Shown here piece by piece: positions 17,442-26,920 of a stretch of 64,000 nt of DNA (the first letter of the stretch is position 1; each line of letters begins with the position of its first letter). Under the pieces are notes generated by a model. That model worked only from the letters and a program-made list of their open reading frames with translations. It ran no database searches and was not told the DNA's origin. The stretch is taken from NCBI RefSeq assembly GCF_028288465.1, contig NZ_JAQBNR010000011.1:124001-188000 (forward strand). The letters are read 5' to 3'. This DNA comes from Ferruginibacter sp. (lineage in GTDB: Bacteria > Bacteroidota > Bacteroidia > Chitinophagales > Chitinophagaceae). Both the position numbers and the translations under genes were made by a program.

Positions 17442-17627
17442 TTACGTGAGCTTGTTATTGCGGTATTTTATTTCGTAATACCTATGCCTGTCGTAACCCT
17501 GTACCAGTGGCGTGTTAGCCGGTGGTTGGCTACTGTTATTTGTACAGGTTACGCCAGGTATCAATATCATAGCAATTAATATAAACCCCGCACGTGAGGC
17601 GGGTTTCACCAAGGCATTTTTGCTCAT
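17442..17627 (-). CDS. possible small exported protein, antisense to the leader region
   Basis: A 61-codon ORF reads MSKNALVKPASRAGF, then a hydrophobic stretch ILIAMILIPGVTC, then a polar linker (TNNSSQPPANTPL) and an aromatic/basic tail (YDRHRYYEIKYRNN). It looks like a short lipoprotein, but the bases before the Cys (GVT) are a poor lipobox. It overlaps the structured leader of the sulfatase operon on the other strand, so either the ORF or the RNA fold may be accidental. No family was recognised. Confidence 0.4.
   Translation of the reverse strand: MSKNALVKPASRAGFILIAMILIPGVTCTNNSSQPPANTPLVQGYDRHRYYEIKYRNNKLT
17462..17622 (+). promoter_or_regulatory. structured leader RNA with mutually exclusive stems
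   Basis: Stem A: GGTATT (17462-17467) with AATACC (17477-17482). Stem B: ATACCT (17478-17483) with AGGTAT (17556-17561), continued by GTAACCCTGTAC (17493-17504) with GTACAGGTTAC (17542-17552, one bulged C) and inner pairs CAGT/ACTG and AGCC/GGCT. A and B share bases and exclude each other. A final hairpin AAACCC(C)GC / GCGGGTTT (17583-17606) is followed, 10 nt later, by TTTTT. This is the layout expected of an attenuator between the Cys leader and SusC, but an alternative is a coding sequence on the minus strand. Confidence 0.45.
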
Positions 17628-17730
17628 CAGAATAGGTAAGCGGGCATTTTATTGCCTCAATTAAATGCACAGATAATAAAACAACCGGTAAATTTTATTG
17701 CACCGGAAATTAAACCATATACCAATCAAC

Positions 17731-20700
17731 ATGAGTACAATTAAATTATACAATAAGGCAAAGCTGTTTATCATAACGGCATTGCTGGCGCTGAAAATTT
17801 TTCCATCCATTGCACAGGATGGAGTGCTGACAAATATTACGGGCCGTATTATAGAGCAGAAAACAAAAAATGGATTAACTGGTGCGACGATACACCTGCA
17901 GGGCTCTACCAATACAGTAACCACGGATGAGAAGGGTGCATTCAAACTAACCACTTATAAAAAAGCACCCTTCCTGCTTTCCATCAGTTTTGTTGGCTAC
18001 CAATCGCAGGATATACAAGTTACGGACAGTGAACCTGTAACGGTTACGCTTGCTGAAACTTCTAACCAGTTATCGGAAGTGGCAGTTGTTGGGTATGGAA
18101 CACAAAGAAGAAAAGACGTCACGGGTTCAATTGCCACCATACCCAGGGAAAATCTGAACCAGATAACACCTTCTTTTGATAATCTTTTACAAGGCGCTGT
18201 TGCCGGACTAAACGTTACACAAAGCTCCGGGCAGCCGGGCGCTACTTCCAGCATCAGGATACGCGGTGGAAACTCGCTGAGTTTTGGTAATGATCCATTG
18301 TATGTAATTGATGGATTTATTTATTATAATGATAACGGGTTGACGAATCTCAATCCTGCTTCCGGATCAGCCGTGACAGGGGTTTCCACCAATGGGTTGG
18401 CTACCATTAATCCAAGCGATATCGAGTCGATCGATGTATTAAAAGATGCCTCCGCTACAGCCATTTATGGTTCAAGGGGAGCGAACGGTGTGGTAATCAT
18501 TACGACAAAAAAAGGTTCTAAAGGCTCCAACAATATTTCTTATACCGGTTCTTATGGAACACAGCGGGTGGATAAAAGAAATGATGTGCTCACCGGTCCC
18601 CAATGGGCAAAACTGTTTGATGATTTATACAAGGCAACGCCTACTATCCAGGTTGGACTGGCTGGCAACAAAAGGGTCATCGATTCATTGGGTGCGGCCG
18701 GAGTAAATGCGGATTGGGCCGGAGAAGCCATCCGCAGAGGCAACTCTCAAAATCACCAGTTAAGTATTTATGGCGGTGATGAAAAATCCCGGTATTCTAT
18801 CCAGGGAAATTATTTTAACCAGGAGGGCACGCTGATAGCAACCGATTTTAAACGATACTCAGCACGCTTTAATTACGAGAAGAATTTTACATCCAAACTA
18901 AAAATTGCTACCAGCATTTTCGGGAGCAATTCAAACGAAAATAAATTAAGAGGCTCCGCATATAATGATATTGGTTTCAGCAGTGCTTATTCGTCTTTGT
19001 ATTTAACCAATCCTTTGCAGACCATTAAAAACGCAGACGGATCATACAATACGACCCTGCAGCCGGCGCTGGGTGGTACAATCAATACTATCAACGGTCA
19101 GCAATATGCAGATAATCCTATCCAGGCAATTAATTCAATTACCAATCAAACAAAGCTTTCCCGGTTGCTAGGCAATTTTTCTGCCGAGTACAAATTACTG
19201 GATGGCTTAACAGCAAAGACAACTTTCGGTACGGATATGTTAAATACCAAGCTGTATTATTTTGCACCTTCCTATACAGCTGCCGGTAACTCTAGCGGTA
19301 CGATTGCAGGCTCGGGTTCAGTTGGTACAATCAATTATATTGGTTGGCTGAATGAAAATACAATCACCTATGATCACTCATTTAAAGCCAAACATTTTAT
19401 TAACCTGCTGGCGGGTTACACAACACAATACCAAAAATCAGAAAATACTTTTCTTGCTGGAACAACTTTTCCTTCCGATGCTTTAGGATACAATAATTTA
19501 TACCTGGCTACCGCCAATAAAGTGACCGGCTCAGGCGAGGCAAAACAAACCTGGAATTCATGGCTGGGCAGGGTTTCTTATTCATTTGAACATCGTTACA
19601 ATTTAACCGTATCAGGCAGGTTCGACGGAGCCTCTACAACAGGCGCCAATAACAAATGGGGCTTCTTTCCATCTGTTGGATTTTCCTGGAATGCATCAGA
19701 TGAGAAGTTCTTAAAACAGTTTGATAAAATCATCAGCAACGCTAAATTAAGGTTGACAGCCGGCCGTGCAGGCAACGCCAATTTCCCTGCCTACAGTTCA
19801 ATAGCCACCATCAACTCCAACGGTTATTATTTCGGTAGTCCGCTCTCGGCGGTAAACGGATTGTCGCCGACACAGCCATCCAATCCTGATTTATCATGGG
19901 AAACAACCACGCAATACAATGCAGGAATTGACCTCGGTTTTTTTCATAACAGGATAACGTTGACAGGTGATGTATACTATAAAAAAACAACCGATTTGTT
20001 TATCAGCGGTGGTGGTTTGATTCCACTGGCAACGGGCTATTCAACTATTTCTGAAAACATCGGCAGCCTTGAAAACAAGGGTCTGGAACTGTCACTTACA
20101 ACAGAGAATATTAAGACCACGGATTTCTCCTGGAAGTCAACACTGATCTATGCAAGAAACGTAAGTAAAATTTTGAGCCTCGGTCCAAGCAAATCTTTTC
20201 AACCTGTGGCACCGACAGGGCAGGTATCTCCTGTGATTGTAAAAGTGGGGCTTCCGGTGGGTACGTTTTGGGGATATAGTACAGACGGTTTGCTTACTAT
20301 GGCGGATGTATACGGGGAAGCACCAGCACCAAAATTATCAGGTGTATCTCAGCAAACAGGCGACAGGAAATACCTGCATGCAGCCGGTGTTACAGGCAAG
20401 TCTATTACTACCACCGACAAGCACAACCTGGGCAGTGCACAGGCAAAATTTACAGCCAGTTTCAGCAATACCCTCAGTTATAAGGATTTTGATCTGAACT
20501 TTCTTTTCCAGGGATCTTTTGGCAATAAAATATTTAACCTGTTGCAACAGCAATTAGAAAAAACAACTACTACAAGTAATGTTTCTGCTGTGTTGCTGGA
20601 CAGGTGGGATTCTGTAGCCAATCCAAAAGGCCGTTTTCCTAAAGTCGTGAATGCGCCTGTGGTACAGGTCCAGGATACCTACATTGAAGATGGCTCTTAT

Positions 20701-20937
20701 GTGCGCTTAAAAAATATTTCCCTGGGTTATAATTTCCCTAAAAAGTTTGCATCAAAAATCGGCGCCAAACAAGTTAAGCTGAATGTATCTGCTCAAAATG
20801 TATTAACCATTACATCTTATACAGGTGCTAATCCCGAAGCCAATTTCTACGACCAGAATAACCTGCAGCCGGGTATTGACTTCGGTGTATATCCCAATTA
20901 TAAAACCTACCAGGTTGGTGTAACGGTTATCTTCTAA
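17731..20937 (+). CDS. SusC/RagA family TonB-linked outer membrane protein
   Basis: I take the ATG at 17731 (MSTIKLYNKAK), which gives a signal peptide ending near SIAQ; an upstream TTG at 17698 is less likely. The ~1068-residue protein has the N-terminal carboxypeptidase-like domain (ITGRIIEQKTKNGLTGATIH), the TonB-contact and plug region (VVGYGTQRRKDVTGSIATI, YGSRGANGVVIITTKKG) and a C-terminal beta barrel ending in VGVTVIF. It is the channel of a SusCD importer, powered by TonB. Because two sulfatases and their activating enzyme follow, the cargo is probably a sulfated compound. Confidence 0.95.
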   Translation: MSTIKLYNKAKLFIITALLALKIFPSIAQDGVLTNITGRIIEQKTKNGLTGATIHLQGSTNTVTTDEKGAFKLTTYKKAPFLLSISFVGYQSQDIQVTDSEPVTVTLAETSNQLSEVAVVGYGTQRRKDVTGSIATIPRENLNQITPSFDNLLQGAVAGLNVTQSSGQPGATSSIRIRGGNSLSFGNDPLYVIDGFIYYNDNGLTNLNPASGSAVTGVSTNGLATINPSDIESIDVLKDASATAIYGSRGANGVVIITTKKGSKGSNNISYTGSYGTQRVDKRNDVLTGPQWAKLFDDLYKATPTIQVGLAGNKRVIDSLGAAGVNADWAGEAIRRGNSQNHQLSIYGGDEKSRYSIQGNYFNQEGTLIATDFKRYSARFNYEKNFTSKLKIATSIFGSNSNENKLRGSAYNDIGFSSAYSSLYLTNPLQTIKNADGSYNTTLQPALGGTINTINGQQYADNPIQAINSITNQTKLSRLLGNFSAEYKLLDGLTAKTTFGTDMLNTKLYYFAPSYTAAGNSSGTIAGSGSVGTINYIGWLNENTITYDHSFKAKHFINLLAGYTTQYQKSENTFLAGTTFPSDALGYNNLYLATANKVTGSGEAKQTWNSWLGRVSYSFEHRYNLTVSGRFDGASTTGANNKWGFFPSVGFSWNASDEKFLKQFDKIISNAKLRLTAGRAGNANFPAYSSIATINSNGYYFGSPLSAVNGLSPTQPSNPDLSWETTTQYNAGIDLGFFHNRITLTGDVYYKKTTDLFISGGGLIPLATGYSTISENIGSLENKGLELSLTTENIKTTDFSWKSTLIYARNVSKILSLGPSKSFQPVAPTGQVSPVIVKVGLPVGTFWGYSTDGLLTMADVYGEAPAPKLSGVSQQTGDRKYLHAAGVTGKSITTTDKHNLGSAQAKFTASFSNTLSYKDFDLNFLFQGSFGNKIFNLLQQQLEKTTTTSNVSAVLLDRWDSVANPKGRFPKVVNAPVVQVQDTYIEDGSYVRLKNISLGYNFPKKFASKIGAKQVKLNVSAQNVLTITSYTGANPEANFYDQNNLQPGIDFGVYPNYKTYQVGVTVIF

Positions 20938-20956
20938 ATTTTAAAAACAGCAAACA

Positions 20957-22543
20957 ATGAAACAAACAATAATAGCATCTTCTTTAGCAGTTTTATTAGC
21001 AAGCTTGTTAACCTCCTGCAATAAGCTGAAAGAAAATCCACTCGGTAATTTAACACCGGGAAGCTTTTACCAAACACAGTCGGATGCGGTGGCAGCAGTT
21101 ACCGCAGTCTACAGTACGCTAAGTACCGACATCAATAATGATTTCGCAATCTATGGCCGTAACCTGAATTTGGTGGTAGACAACCCGAGCGATAACCAGG
21201 TGTACAGTCCGTCCAATACCAACCCTGATGTGAGGGCTTTGGGCACGGCAACTTATGTAAGCACCAACGACAGGGTGCGTAAAATATACGGGCAGTTATA
21301 CTGGAGTATCAACAAAGCAAATATTGCCATTGATAACATTCCGGCGATACCTGCGGCGCAGTTTTTAGATCCTTCGCATAGTGCACTAAACCTGGTAAGA
21401 GAAGCCAGATTTATCAGGGCCCTGGGTTATTTTAACCTGGTGCGTTTGTTTGGTGACGTGCCCGTAGTGTTACACGATTTAACCTCACTTAACGTGAATG
21501 ATTTGAAAATAAACAGAACACCAAAAGATTCGGTTTACCTGCAGATAAAGGCTGACCTGGATTCTGCAACGCTGTTACCCGATACGTATTTTGGCGCAAA
21601 CGTGGGGCGTGTTACAAGCGGTGCTGCACATGCTTTGCTGGCAAAAGTGTATACAACGCATTACGAATGGGACAAGGCAAAAACTGAGTTGGAAAAAGTT
21701 ATTTCCTCAGGAACCGGTTTTACAAATACAACTGGCAATTATGGCTATGATCTTTTTTCAAAATTTGCAGATGTGTTTCAGCCCGCAACAAAAAATGGTA
21801 AAGAGCATATTTTCTCAGCACAGTTTAATGGAACCGCCGGCGGTTTTGTAAGCAACCAAAGCCTTAGTTCTTTTACCTGGAGTACGTCTGCATATACAGC
21901 AGATATACCTGCCGATGCATCCGTGATAGAAAATTTATTTAATGCAGAAGACCAGCGCCGCTCCACAACTTTTTATGATTCATTGTATAATCAGTCAACA
22001 CAAAAATGGGCCAGATGGCCGTTCTATAATTTCTTAAAATTTGTTGATCAGAGCCCTGGTTTTACAGCAGCGCTTCCCGGCAGCCAGGGCGGCAGCAGCA
22101 AAGTCAATTTTCCTGTGCTGCGCTATGCGGATGTGTTGTTGTTGTATGCAGAAGTGCTGAATGAAATCAACGGCGCACCCACGCCGGATGCGTACCATGC
22201 CATTAATATTGTTCGTGGCAGGGCTTTTAACTCCTACAGTGGTAATGGTAATTATTCAAAAGATGCGTATGATTTACCATCGGGCTTAAGCCAGGCAGAT
22301 TTCAGGGATTCTGTTTTTACAGAAAGAAGAAGAGAGTTTATACAGGAAAGCCAGCGCTGGTTTGATTTGGTAAGAAGAACAGACAAAGGCCCCGGTCAAT
22401 ATTATTTAGATGCTGTAAAAAGCATGCCCGGAAATCCAAAAGCGGCCGCCACATTAAAGGACACCTTGTTCCCCATTCCACAGACAGAAATTGATTTGTA
22501 TGGGGGCACCAATCCAAATTTTAAACAAAACCCGGGCTGGTAA
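20957..22543 (+). CDS. RagB/SusD family outer membrane lipoprotein
   Basis: This 528-residue lipoprotein has a signal ending in LLTSC (lipid-anchored Cys near residue 21). It shows the SusD fold pattern: EARFIRALGYFNLVRLFGDVP, VNFPVLRYADVLLLYAEVLNE and the C-terminal RRREFIQESQRWFDLVR. It forms the lid of the SusC channel and binds cargo at the cell surface. It starts 19 nt after susC. A GC-rich hairpin element separates it from the first sulfatase and may lower expression of the downstream genes. Confidence 0.95.
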   Translation: MKQTIIASSLAVLLASLLTSCNKLKENPLGNLTPGSFYQTQSDAVAAVTAVYSTLSTDINNDFAIYGRNLNLVVDNPSDNQVYSPSNTNPDVRALGTATYVSTNDRVRKIYGQLYWSINKANIAIDNIPAIPAAQFLDPSHSALNLVREARFIRALGYFNLVRLFGDVPVVLHDLTSLNVNDLKINRTPKDSVYLQIKADLDSATLLPDTYFGANVGRVTSGAAHALLAKVYTTHYEWDKAKTELEKVISSGTGFTNTTGNYGYDLFSKFADVFQPATKNGKEHIFSAQFNGTAGGFVSNQSLSSFTWSTSAYTADIPADASVIENLFNAEDQRRSTTFYDSLYNQSTQKWARWPFYNFLKFVDQSPGFTAALPGSQGGSSKVNFPVLRYADVLLLYAEVLNEINGAPTPDAYHAINIVRGRAFNSYSGNGNYSKDAYDLPSGLSQADFRDSVFTERRREFIQESQRWFDLVRRTDKGPGQYYLDAVKSMPGNPKAAATLKDTLFPIPQTEIDLYGGTNPNFKQNPGW

Positions 22544-22565
22544 TTTATCTCAATCGACATAAGTA

Positions 22566-22636
22566 ACAATTTTTGGGAGTGGCGGGTGGGGACTGTCCAC
22601 GACTGACCTCCGGGGGTTGGTGTCCTCATCAACCCC
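22566..22636 (+). repeat. GC-rich hairpin element inside the sulfatase operon
   Basis: This 70-nt stretch is much richer in GC than its surroundings. It holds GTGG/CCAC around 22587-22600 and a perfect 7-bp stem GGGGTTG / CAACCCC enclosing GTGTCCTCAT. It looks like a REP-type interspersed element, though no second copy is present in this window. Confidence 0.45.
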
Positions 22637-22677
22637 ATAACTAACTAATATTTTTAAGAGCATAATAAAAACAACAA

Positions 22678-24522
22678 ATGAAAAAGACAATTGCATACGC
22701 AATCATAGTTATTGGCTTGTTGCCATTGCGGGTAAAAGCGCAAAATGATACCGAATTTAAAGGTGTTATCGGCAAAACATTGGGCGAATCAAAAGAGTGG
22801 TGGGCTGCACCTGTAAAAGCACCGGCAGGGGCACCCAATGTTGTATGGATTATTTTAGATGATGTAGGCTTTGGTGCTTCCAGTGCATTTGGGGGGTTAA
22901 TCCGTACCCCTACATTGGACAGTCTTGCCAACAATGGTTTAAGGTACACCAACTTTCATACCTGTGCCATTTGCGCTCCAACAAGATCGGCATTGTTGAC
23001 CGGGCGCAACAGTCATTTCGTGCACGTGGGCGGCTTCTCTCATATTGCTTTGTCTGCTGGTTTTCCCGGTTATGATGGAAGGCTGCCGGCGAAAGATGGT
23101 ACCATCGCAGAGATTTTACGGGACAATGGTTACAACACATTTGCTGTAGGCAAATATGGGGTTACGCCAGATGAAGAATCAACCGACGCAGGACCTTTTG
23201 ATCACTGGCCATCCGGAAAAGGCTTTGAACATTTCTTTGGATTTTTGGGGTCTCAAACCGATCAGTATAAACCAGACCTGGTTGAAGACAATGCGCATGT
23301 TACGCCTGATGGACGACACTTAAGTGAGCAAATGACCGATAAGGCAATCAGCTATATTGCCCGCCAGCAGAAGAATGCACCGGGTAAGCCTTTCTTTTTA
23401 TATTACTCACCGGGTGCAACGCATGCACCGCACCAGGTAGATAAATACTGGAGCGATCAGTACAAAGGAAAATTTGATGAAGGATGGGATGTATTCCGCG
23501 AAAAGGTTTTTGCCAATCAAAAAAAGCAGGGTATCATACCAGCCAATGCGCAGCTGCCGCCACGCAACGCAAGGGTACAGGAGTGGAACTCGCTATCCGC
23601 AGATCAGAAAAAATTGTTTGCCCGCTTTTTTGAAGTGTATGCAGGCTACCTCACCTACACAGATTTTCAAATAGGCCGTGTGGTGAATTATTTAAGAGAA
23701 AACAATTTGCTTGACAACACAATTGTATATGCTATCATCGGAGATAACGGCGCCAGCAAGGAGGGGACGTTGGAAGGTTCTATAACGCCTGCAACAAACT
23801 CCGCCCGCAAAAAAACGCAGGCTGATTATTTAAAAACCAATCTTGTGAATATTGATTCAATCGGCACAGCAGCAGGGTTTGCCAATTATCCGTTGGGATG
23901 GGCGCAGGCAGCCAATACCCCTTTCAGGGAATGGAAACAGGATGCGGATGCAGAAGGTGGAACACATAACCCGCTCATTATTTTCAATCCAAAAAATATA
24001 AAAGAGAAAGGTGGCATCCGCAACCAGTACGGACATGTAATAGATTTGTTGCCCACTACATTAGAGTTTTTAAAAATCAATACACCGGAATATGTGAGAG
24101 GCATAAAACAGGACAGCATCCAGGGAACATCGTTATTGTATTCTTTTGCTGATGCCAAAGCGCCATCAAGGCATACCATTCAGCATTACTACATTTTTGG
24201 CTCCCGCTCTATTTACTACAACGGCTGGAAGGCTGAAGCAGCGCACCATCCGGACAATGTTGATTTTGATTTTAAGCCGGGCGAAACAGTTGCAGACAAG
24301 GGCTTTGATGATGATGTATGGGAACTCTACAATCTGAATGAAGACTTTAATGAACGCAATAACCTGGCAAAAAAATATCCTGAAAAGTTGGCAGAGTTGA
24401 AAAAAATATTTGATCAGCAGGCTGAAAAAAATCACCTCTATCCGTTGATCGACTGGCATGATGTGAACAATAAAAAAATCCATCATCCAAATGGAAGCGA
24501 TACACAGGCACCAATAAAATAA
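22678..24522 (+). CDS. arylsulfatase, first copy
   Basis: The 614-residue protein has a signal peptide ending near RVKAQ, so it is periplasmic. The sulfatase core shows the metal ligands in VVWIILDDVGFG (Asp61, Asp62) and the maturation motif C-A-P-T-R-S-A-L-L-T-G-R with Cys99, which must be converted to formylglycine. Later come GRHLSEQMTDKAI, GDNGASKEGT and GGTHNPLIIF. Size and layout resemble PAS/AtsA-type alkyl/aryl sulfatases used to scavenge sulfate. The matching maturation enzyme is the last gene of the operon. Confidence 0.93.
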   Translation: MKKTIAYAIIVIGLLPLRVKAQNDTEFKGVIGKTLGESKEWWAAPVKAPAGAPNVVWIILDDVGFGASSAFGGLIRTPTLDSLANNGLRYTNFHTCAICAPTRSALLTGRNSHFVHVGGFSHIALSAGFPGYDGRLPAKDGTIAEILRDNGYNTFAVGKYGVTPDEESTDAGPFDHWPSGKGFEHFFGFLGSQTDQYKPDLVEDNAHVTPDGRHLSEQMTDKAISYIARQQKNAPGKPFFLYYSPGATHAPHQVDKYWSDQYKGKFDEGWDVFREKVFANQKKQGIIPANAQLPPRNARVQEWNSLSADQKKLFARFFEVYAGYLTYTDFQIGRVVNYLRENNLLDNTIVYAIIGDNGASKEGTLEGSITPATNSARKKTQADYLKTNLVNIDSIGTAAGFANYPLGWAQAANTPFREWKQDADAEGGTHNPLIIFNPKNIKEKGGIRNQYGHVIDLLPTTLEFLKINTPEYVRGIKQDSIQGTSLLYSFADAKAPSRHTIQHYYIFGSRSIYYNGWKAEAAHHPDNVDFDFKPGETVADKGFDDDVWELYNLNEDFNERNNLAKKYPEKLAELKKIFDQQAEKNHLYPLIDWHDVNNKKIHHPNGSDTQAPIK

Positions 24523-24546
24523 TTTATAAAAGATAAATCAATTGTT

Positions 24547-24669
24547 ATGACGCTGACAGATGTAAACATTATTTCAAAGAAGATACTTGTTGGATTTTTA
24601 ATTTTCGTTGTGCCGCTGATTATCATCGCCGGCGGATTATTACTCGTAAAAATATTATTAAACAAATAA
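24547..24669 (+). CDS. 40-residue single-pass membrane peptide
   Basis: An ATG at 24547 opens a 40-codon ORF that fills the gap between the sulfatase and the desaturase-family gene, 24 nt after one and 11 nt before the other. After a polar start (MTLTDVNIISKK) it has one hydrophobic helix of about 23 residues containing VVPLIIIAGGLLLVKILL, then Asn-Lys. Tight spacing and coherent composition argue for a real gene; no family was recognised. Confidence 0.6.
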   Translation: MTLTDVNIISKKILVGFLIFVVPLIIIAGGLLLVKILLNK

Positions 24670-24680
24670 AACAAACCATT

Positions 24681-25781
24681 ATGGCGCTGGATAAAGTTTT
24701 AGCAAAAAAAATCGGGAAAGACATTAGCGTAAGCCTTTTCATTTATGCACTTCCCGTGGTTGCCCTCTTTGCCTATTTCGCAATCAAGGGTCAAACCCCA
24801 TGGGTAAACAATACCCATCAACCGGCCAATGTAGATGTGCCGGCCGTATTTAAGTTTTTAGAACCTGCATTGAAAAATATCAGGTCATGGGGCTTTTTGG
24901 TAATTGCATTGGTGCTGGGTGCAATAGAATTTGCACTTGGTTTGTATGATAACAAATGGACAAAGAGTGAGCGCAAGGTGGACATCGTTTGTTTTTTAGC
25001 GCCTAAGTTTTTGCTGCCACCGGTAACTGCTTTTTTTAGTCTGAAACTGTTGCCATTGATATTGCCTGGTCTTGCCAATGAATTTTCATGGGTGCCTTTC
25101 TGGGCGGGCTTTTTTATCATCGCAGTCGCGGATGATTTAACACAATACTGGTATCATCGCCTGCATCACCAGGTGCCTTTTTTATGGCGTTTTCACCGTA
25201 CGCATCACTCAGCTCCTTACATGGGTATGGCCATGGCGAGCAGGCAGAATTTTATTTACACAGTTTTCTTTTCGCAGATCTATTTAACGGCAGCCCTTAT
25301 TTATTTAGGACTTGGTTTTCCGGCATTGGTGGTGACTGTTATCAAATCGTTCATTACGCTTTCGGCACATTCAAGTATCGCCTGGGATAAACCACTTTAT
25401 AAATACAAGGCGTTGCACCCTATAGCATGGGTATTGGAAAGATTGATATCTACACCTGCTACGCACCAGTCGCATCATGCCGACACCGTTGGTGATGGCG
25501 TTGGTAACTACAAGGGTAATTTTGGCAACATGTTTTTTTTGTGGGATGTAATTTTTAAAACGGGCATCATCACCCGCAGGTATCCAACAACCTTTGGTAT
25601 TAAATTTTACAAACAGGAAGAATGGTATGCACAATTCTTATGGCCCATCTTTAAGTCGAAAGTGGCAGGGAGTGAACTTTCTGCTAACGGGCCCGAGGTT
25701 GGCGACGAAGTAGGTCCGGTACTTTTTGATGAATCCGATCTGTATGTTTCGAAGCAATTAAAAAGAGAGGCTGTTGCATAA
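24681..25781 (+). CDS. sterol desaturase / fatty acid hydroxylase family membrane protein
   Basis: The 366-residue integral membrane protein has about five to six hydrophobic segments and the three His clusters of the di-iron hydroxylase superfamily: YWYHRLHHQ, WRFHRTHHS and HQSHHAD. Such enzymes hydroxylate or desaturate lipids at the inner membrane. Its place among sulfatases is unexpected. It may process the lipid-like part of a sulfated substrate (a sulfolipid or steroid sulfate, for example), but this is inference from context only. Confidence 0.88.
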   Translation: MALDKVLAKKIGKDISVSLFIYALPVVALFAYFAIKGQTPWVNNTHQPANVDVPAVFKFLEPALKNIRSWGFLVIALVLGAIEFALGLYDNKWTKSERKVDIVCFLAPKFLLPPVTAFFSLKLLPLILPGLANEFSWVPFWAGFFIIAVADDLTQYWYHRLHHQVPFLWRFHRTHHSAPYMGMAMASRQNFIYTVFFSQIYLTAALIYLGLGFPALVVTVIKSFITLSAHSSIAWDKPLYKYKALHPIAWVLERLISTPATHQSHHADTVGDGVGNYKGNFGNMFFLWDVIFKTGIITRRYPTTFGIKFYKQEEWYAQFLWPIFKSKVAGSELSANGPEVGDEVGPVLFDESDLYVSKQLKREAVA

Positions 25782-25852
25782 ATCATGGTAGTCGGTTTTG
25801 GTTAAATACACACATGCATGATGGTCGTGTTATACGGCCATTGTGCTTTTAA

Positions 25853-26836
25853 ATGAACACAATGAAAAAGACAGTATTTTTTACGTTGCTTGCGCTGATT
25901 GTTACAGCAGGTAAAGCGCAAACCGCTTCAACGTTGCGCATTACCGGAACAAGATTTACCTTTCCCATATTTAAAAAATGGGCGGAAGAGTACAGGAAGG
26001 TTCATCCTGAAGTTACCATCCAGGTTGCATCCGGTATACCTGCAGATAGTGCAGACATTTTGATTGCGTCGCACATACTACAACCGGGGGATGTAAAGGA
26101 GGGACAAACCAGTGTTGCCCTAACCCGGTACGTGCAACTGCCGGTTGTAAATAGTGCAAGGCCTGATTTAAATATACTTACCGGGAAAGGCTTTACAGAA
26201 GCAAATTTCAGGCAGATTTATTTTACAGATGCAAGTGCCGCCAATGGTTTCAATAGTTCGTATACAGTGTACAAGCGCCAGAAAGCCGCCTGTTCTTCCG
26301 TGGCATTTGCCAATCACTTTGGTGGTGATCATAAGGATATAAAAGGAACGGGCGTAGCCGGCGATGACCAGGATTTGCTGGAAGCTGTAAAGGCTGATGT
26401 CAATGCGGTATCTCACAACAGCCTGGGTATTATCTACAATATTCAAACAAGAAAAGTGAATGACAGCATCGCAATCGTTCCGATTGATTTAAACGAAAAT
26501 GGAAAGATAGATGCAGAGGAAAAAATATATGCAACATTGGATGGGGTAGTGTTATTTGTTGAAAAAACAAATCATCCCAAAATCCCAACAGAAAATGTAA
26601 ATGTAATTTTCAGTGAAACAAAAAATCACCAGTTAGTGACTGATTTTTTAACGTGGGTAATTGCAAAAGGCCAGCAATTCAACCATCAATTTGGCCTGCT
26701 GAATTTAAGTGCTTCCACCGTACAACAGGAGCAGGCGTTGCTTGTTAAAACAGATGTGTTAAAATCGTGTACGCCTTCTTTGACTGGGTTAAAGAGCAAT
26801 ACTGTAAAAGGTGAGATAAAAACTAATAGTCAATAA
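25853..26836 (+). CDS. periplasmic substrate-binding protein (PstS-like fold)
   Basis: This 327-residue protein has a signal peptide ending near AGKAQ (Met4 at 25862 is an alternative start). It then reads LRITGTRFTFPIFKKWAEEY, HPEVTIQVASGIPADSADIL and SLGIIYNIQT, the pattern of type 2 periplasmic binding proteins that hold oxyanions such as phosphate or sulfate. No ABC permease is encoded nearby, so it is an orphan. In a sulfatase operon it might hold the released sulfate or an organosulfate. The insertion VPIDLNENGKIDAEEKI resembles an EF-hand-like loop. Confidence 0.75.
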   Translation: MNTMKKTVFFTLLALIVTAGKAQTASTLRITGTRFTFPIFKKWAEEYRKVHPEVTIQVASGIPADSADILIASHILQPGDVKEGQTSVALTRYVQLPVVNSARPDLNILTGKGFTEANFRQIYFTDASAANGFNSSYTVYKRQKAACSSVAFANHFGGDHKDIKGTGVAGDDQDLLEAVKADVNAVSHNSLGIIYNIQTRKVNDSIAIVPIDLNENGKIDAEEKIYATLDGVVLFVEKTNHPKIPTENVNVIFSETKNHQLVTDFLTWVIAKGQQFNHQFGLLNLSASTVQQEQALLVKTDVLKSCTPSLTGLKSNTVKGEIKTNSQ

Positions 26837-26920
26837 ACTTTGCCCGGTCCGGTTGCGACCGGATAAAATTGTTACCTGATATAAACCACGTGATAGGTTT
26901 AATAAGGATATTTGTTTAAC

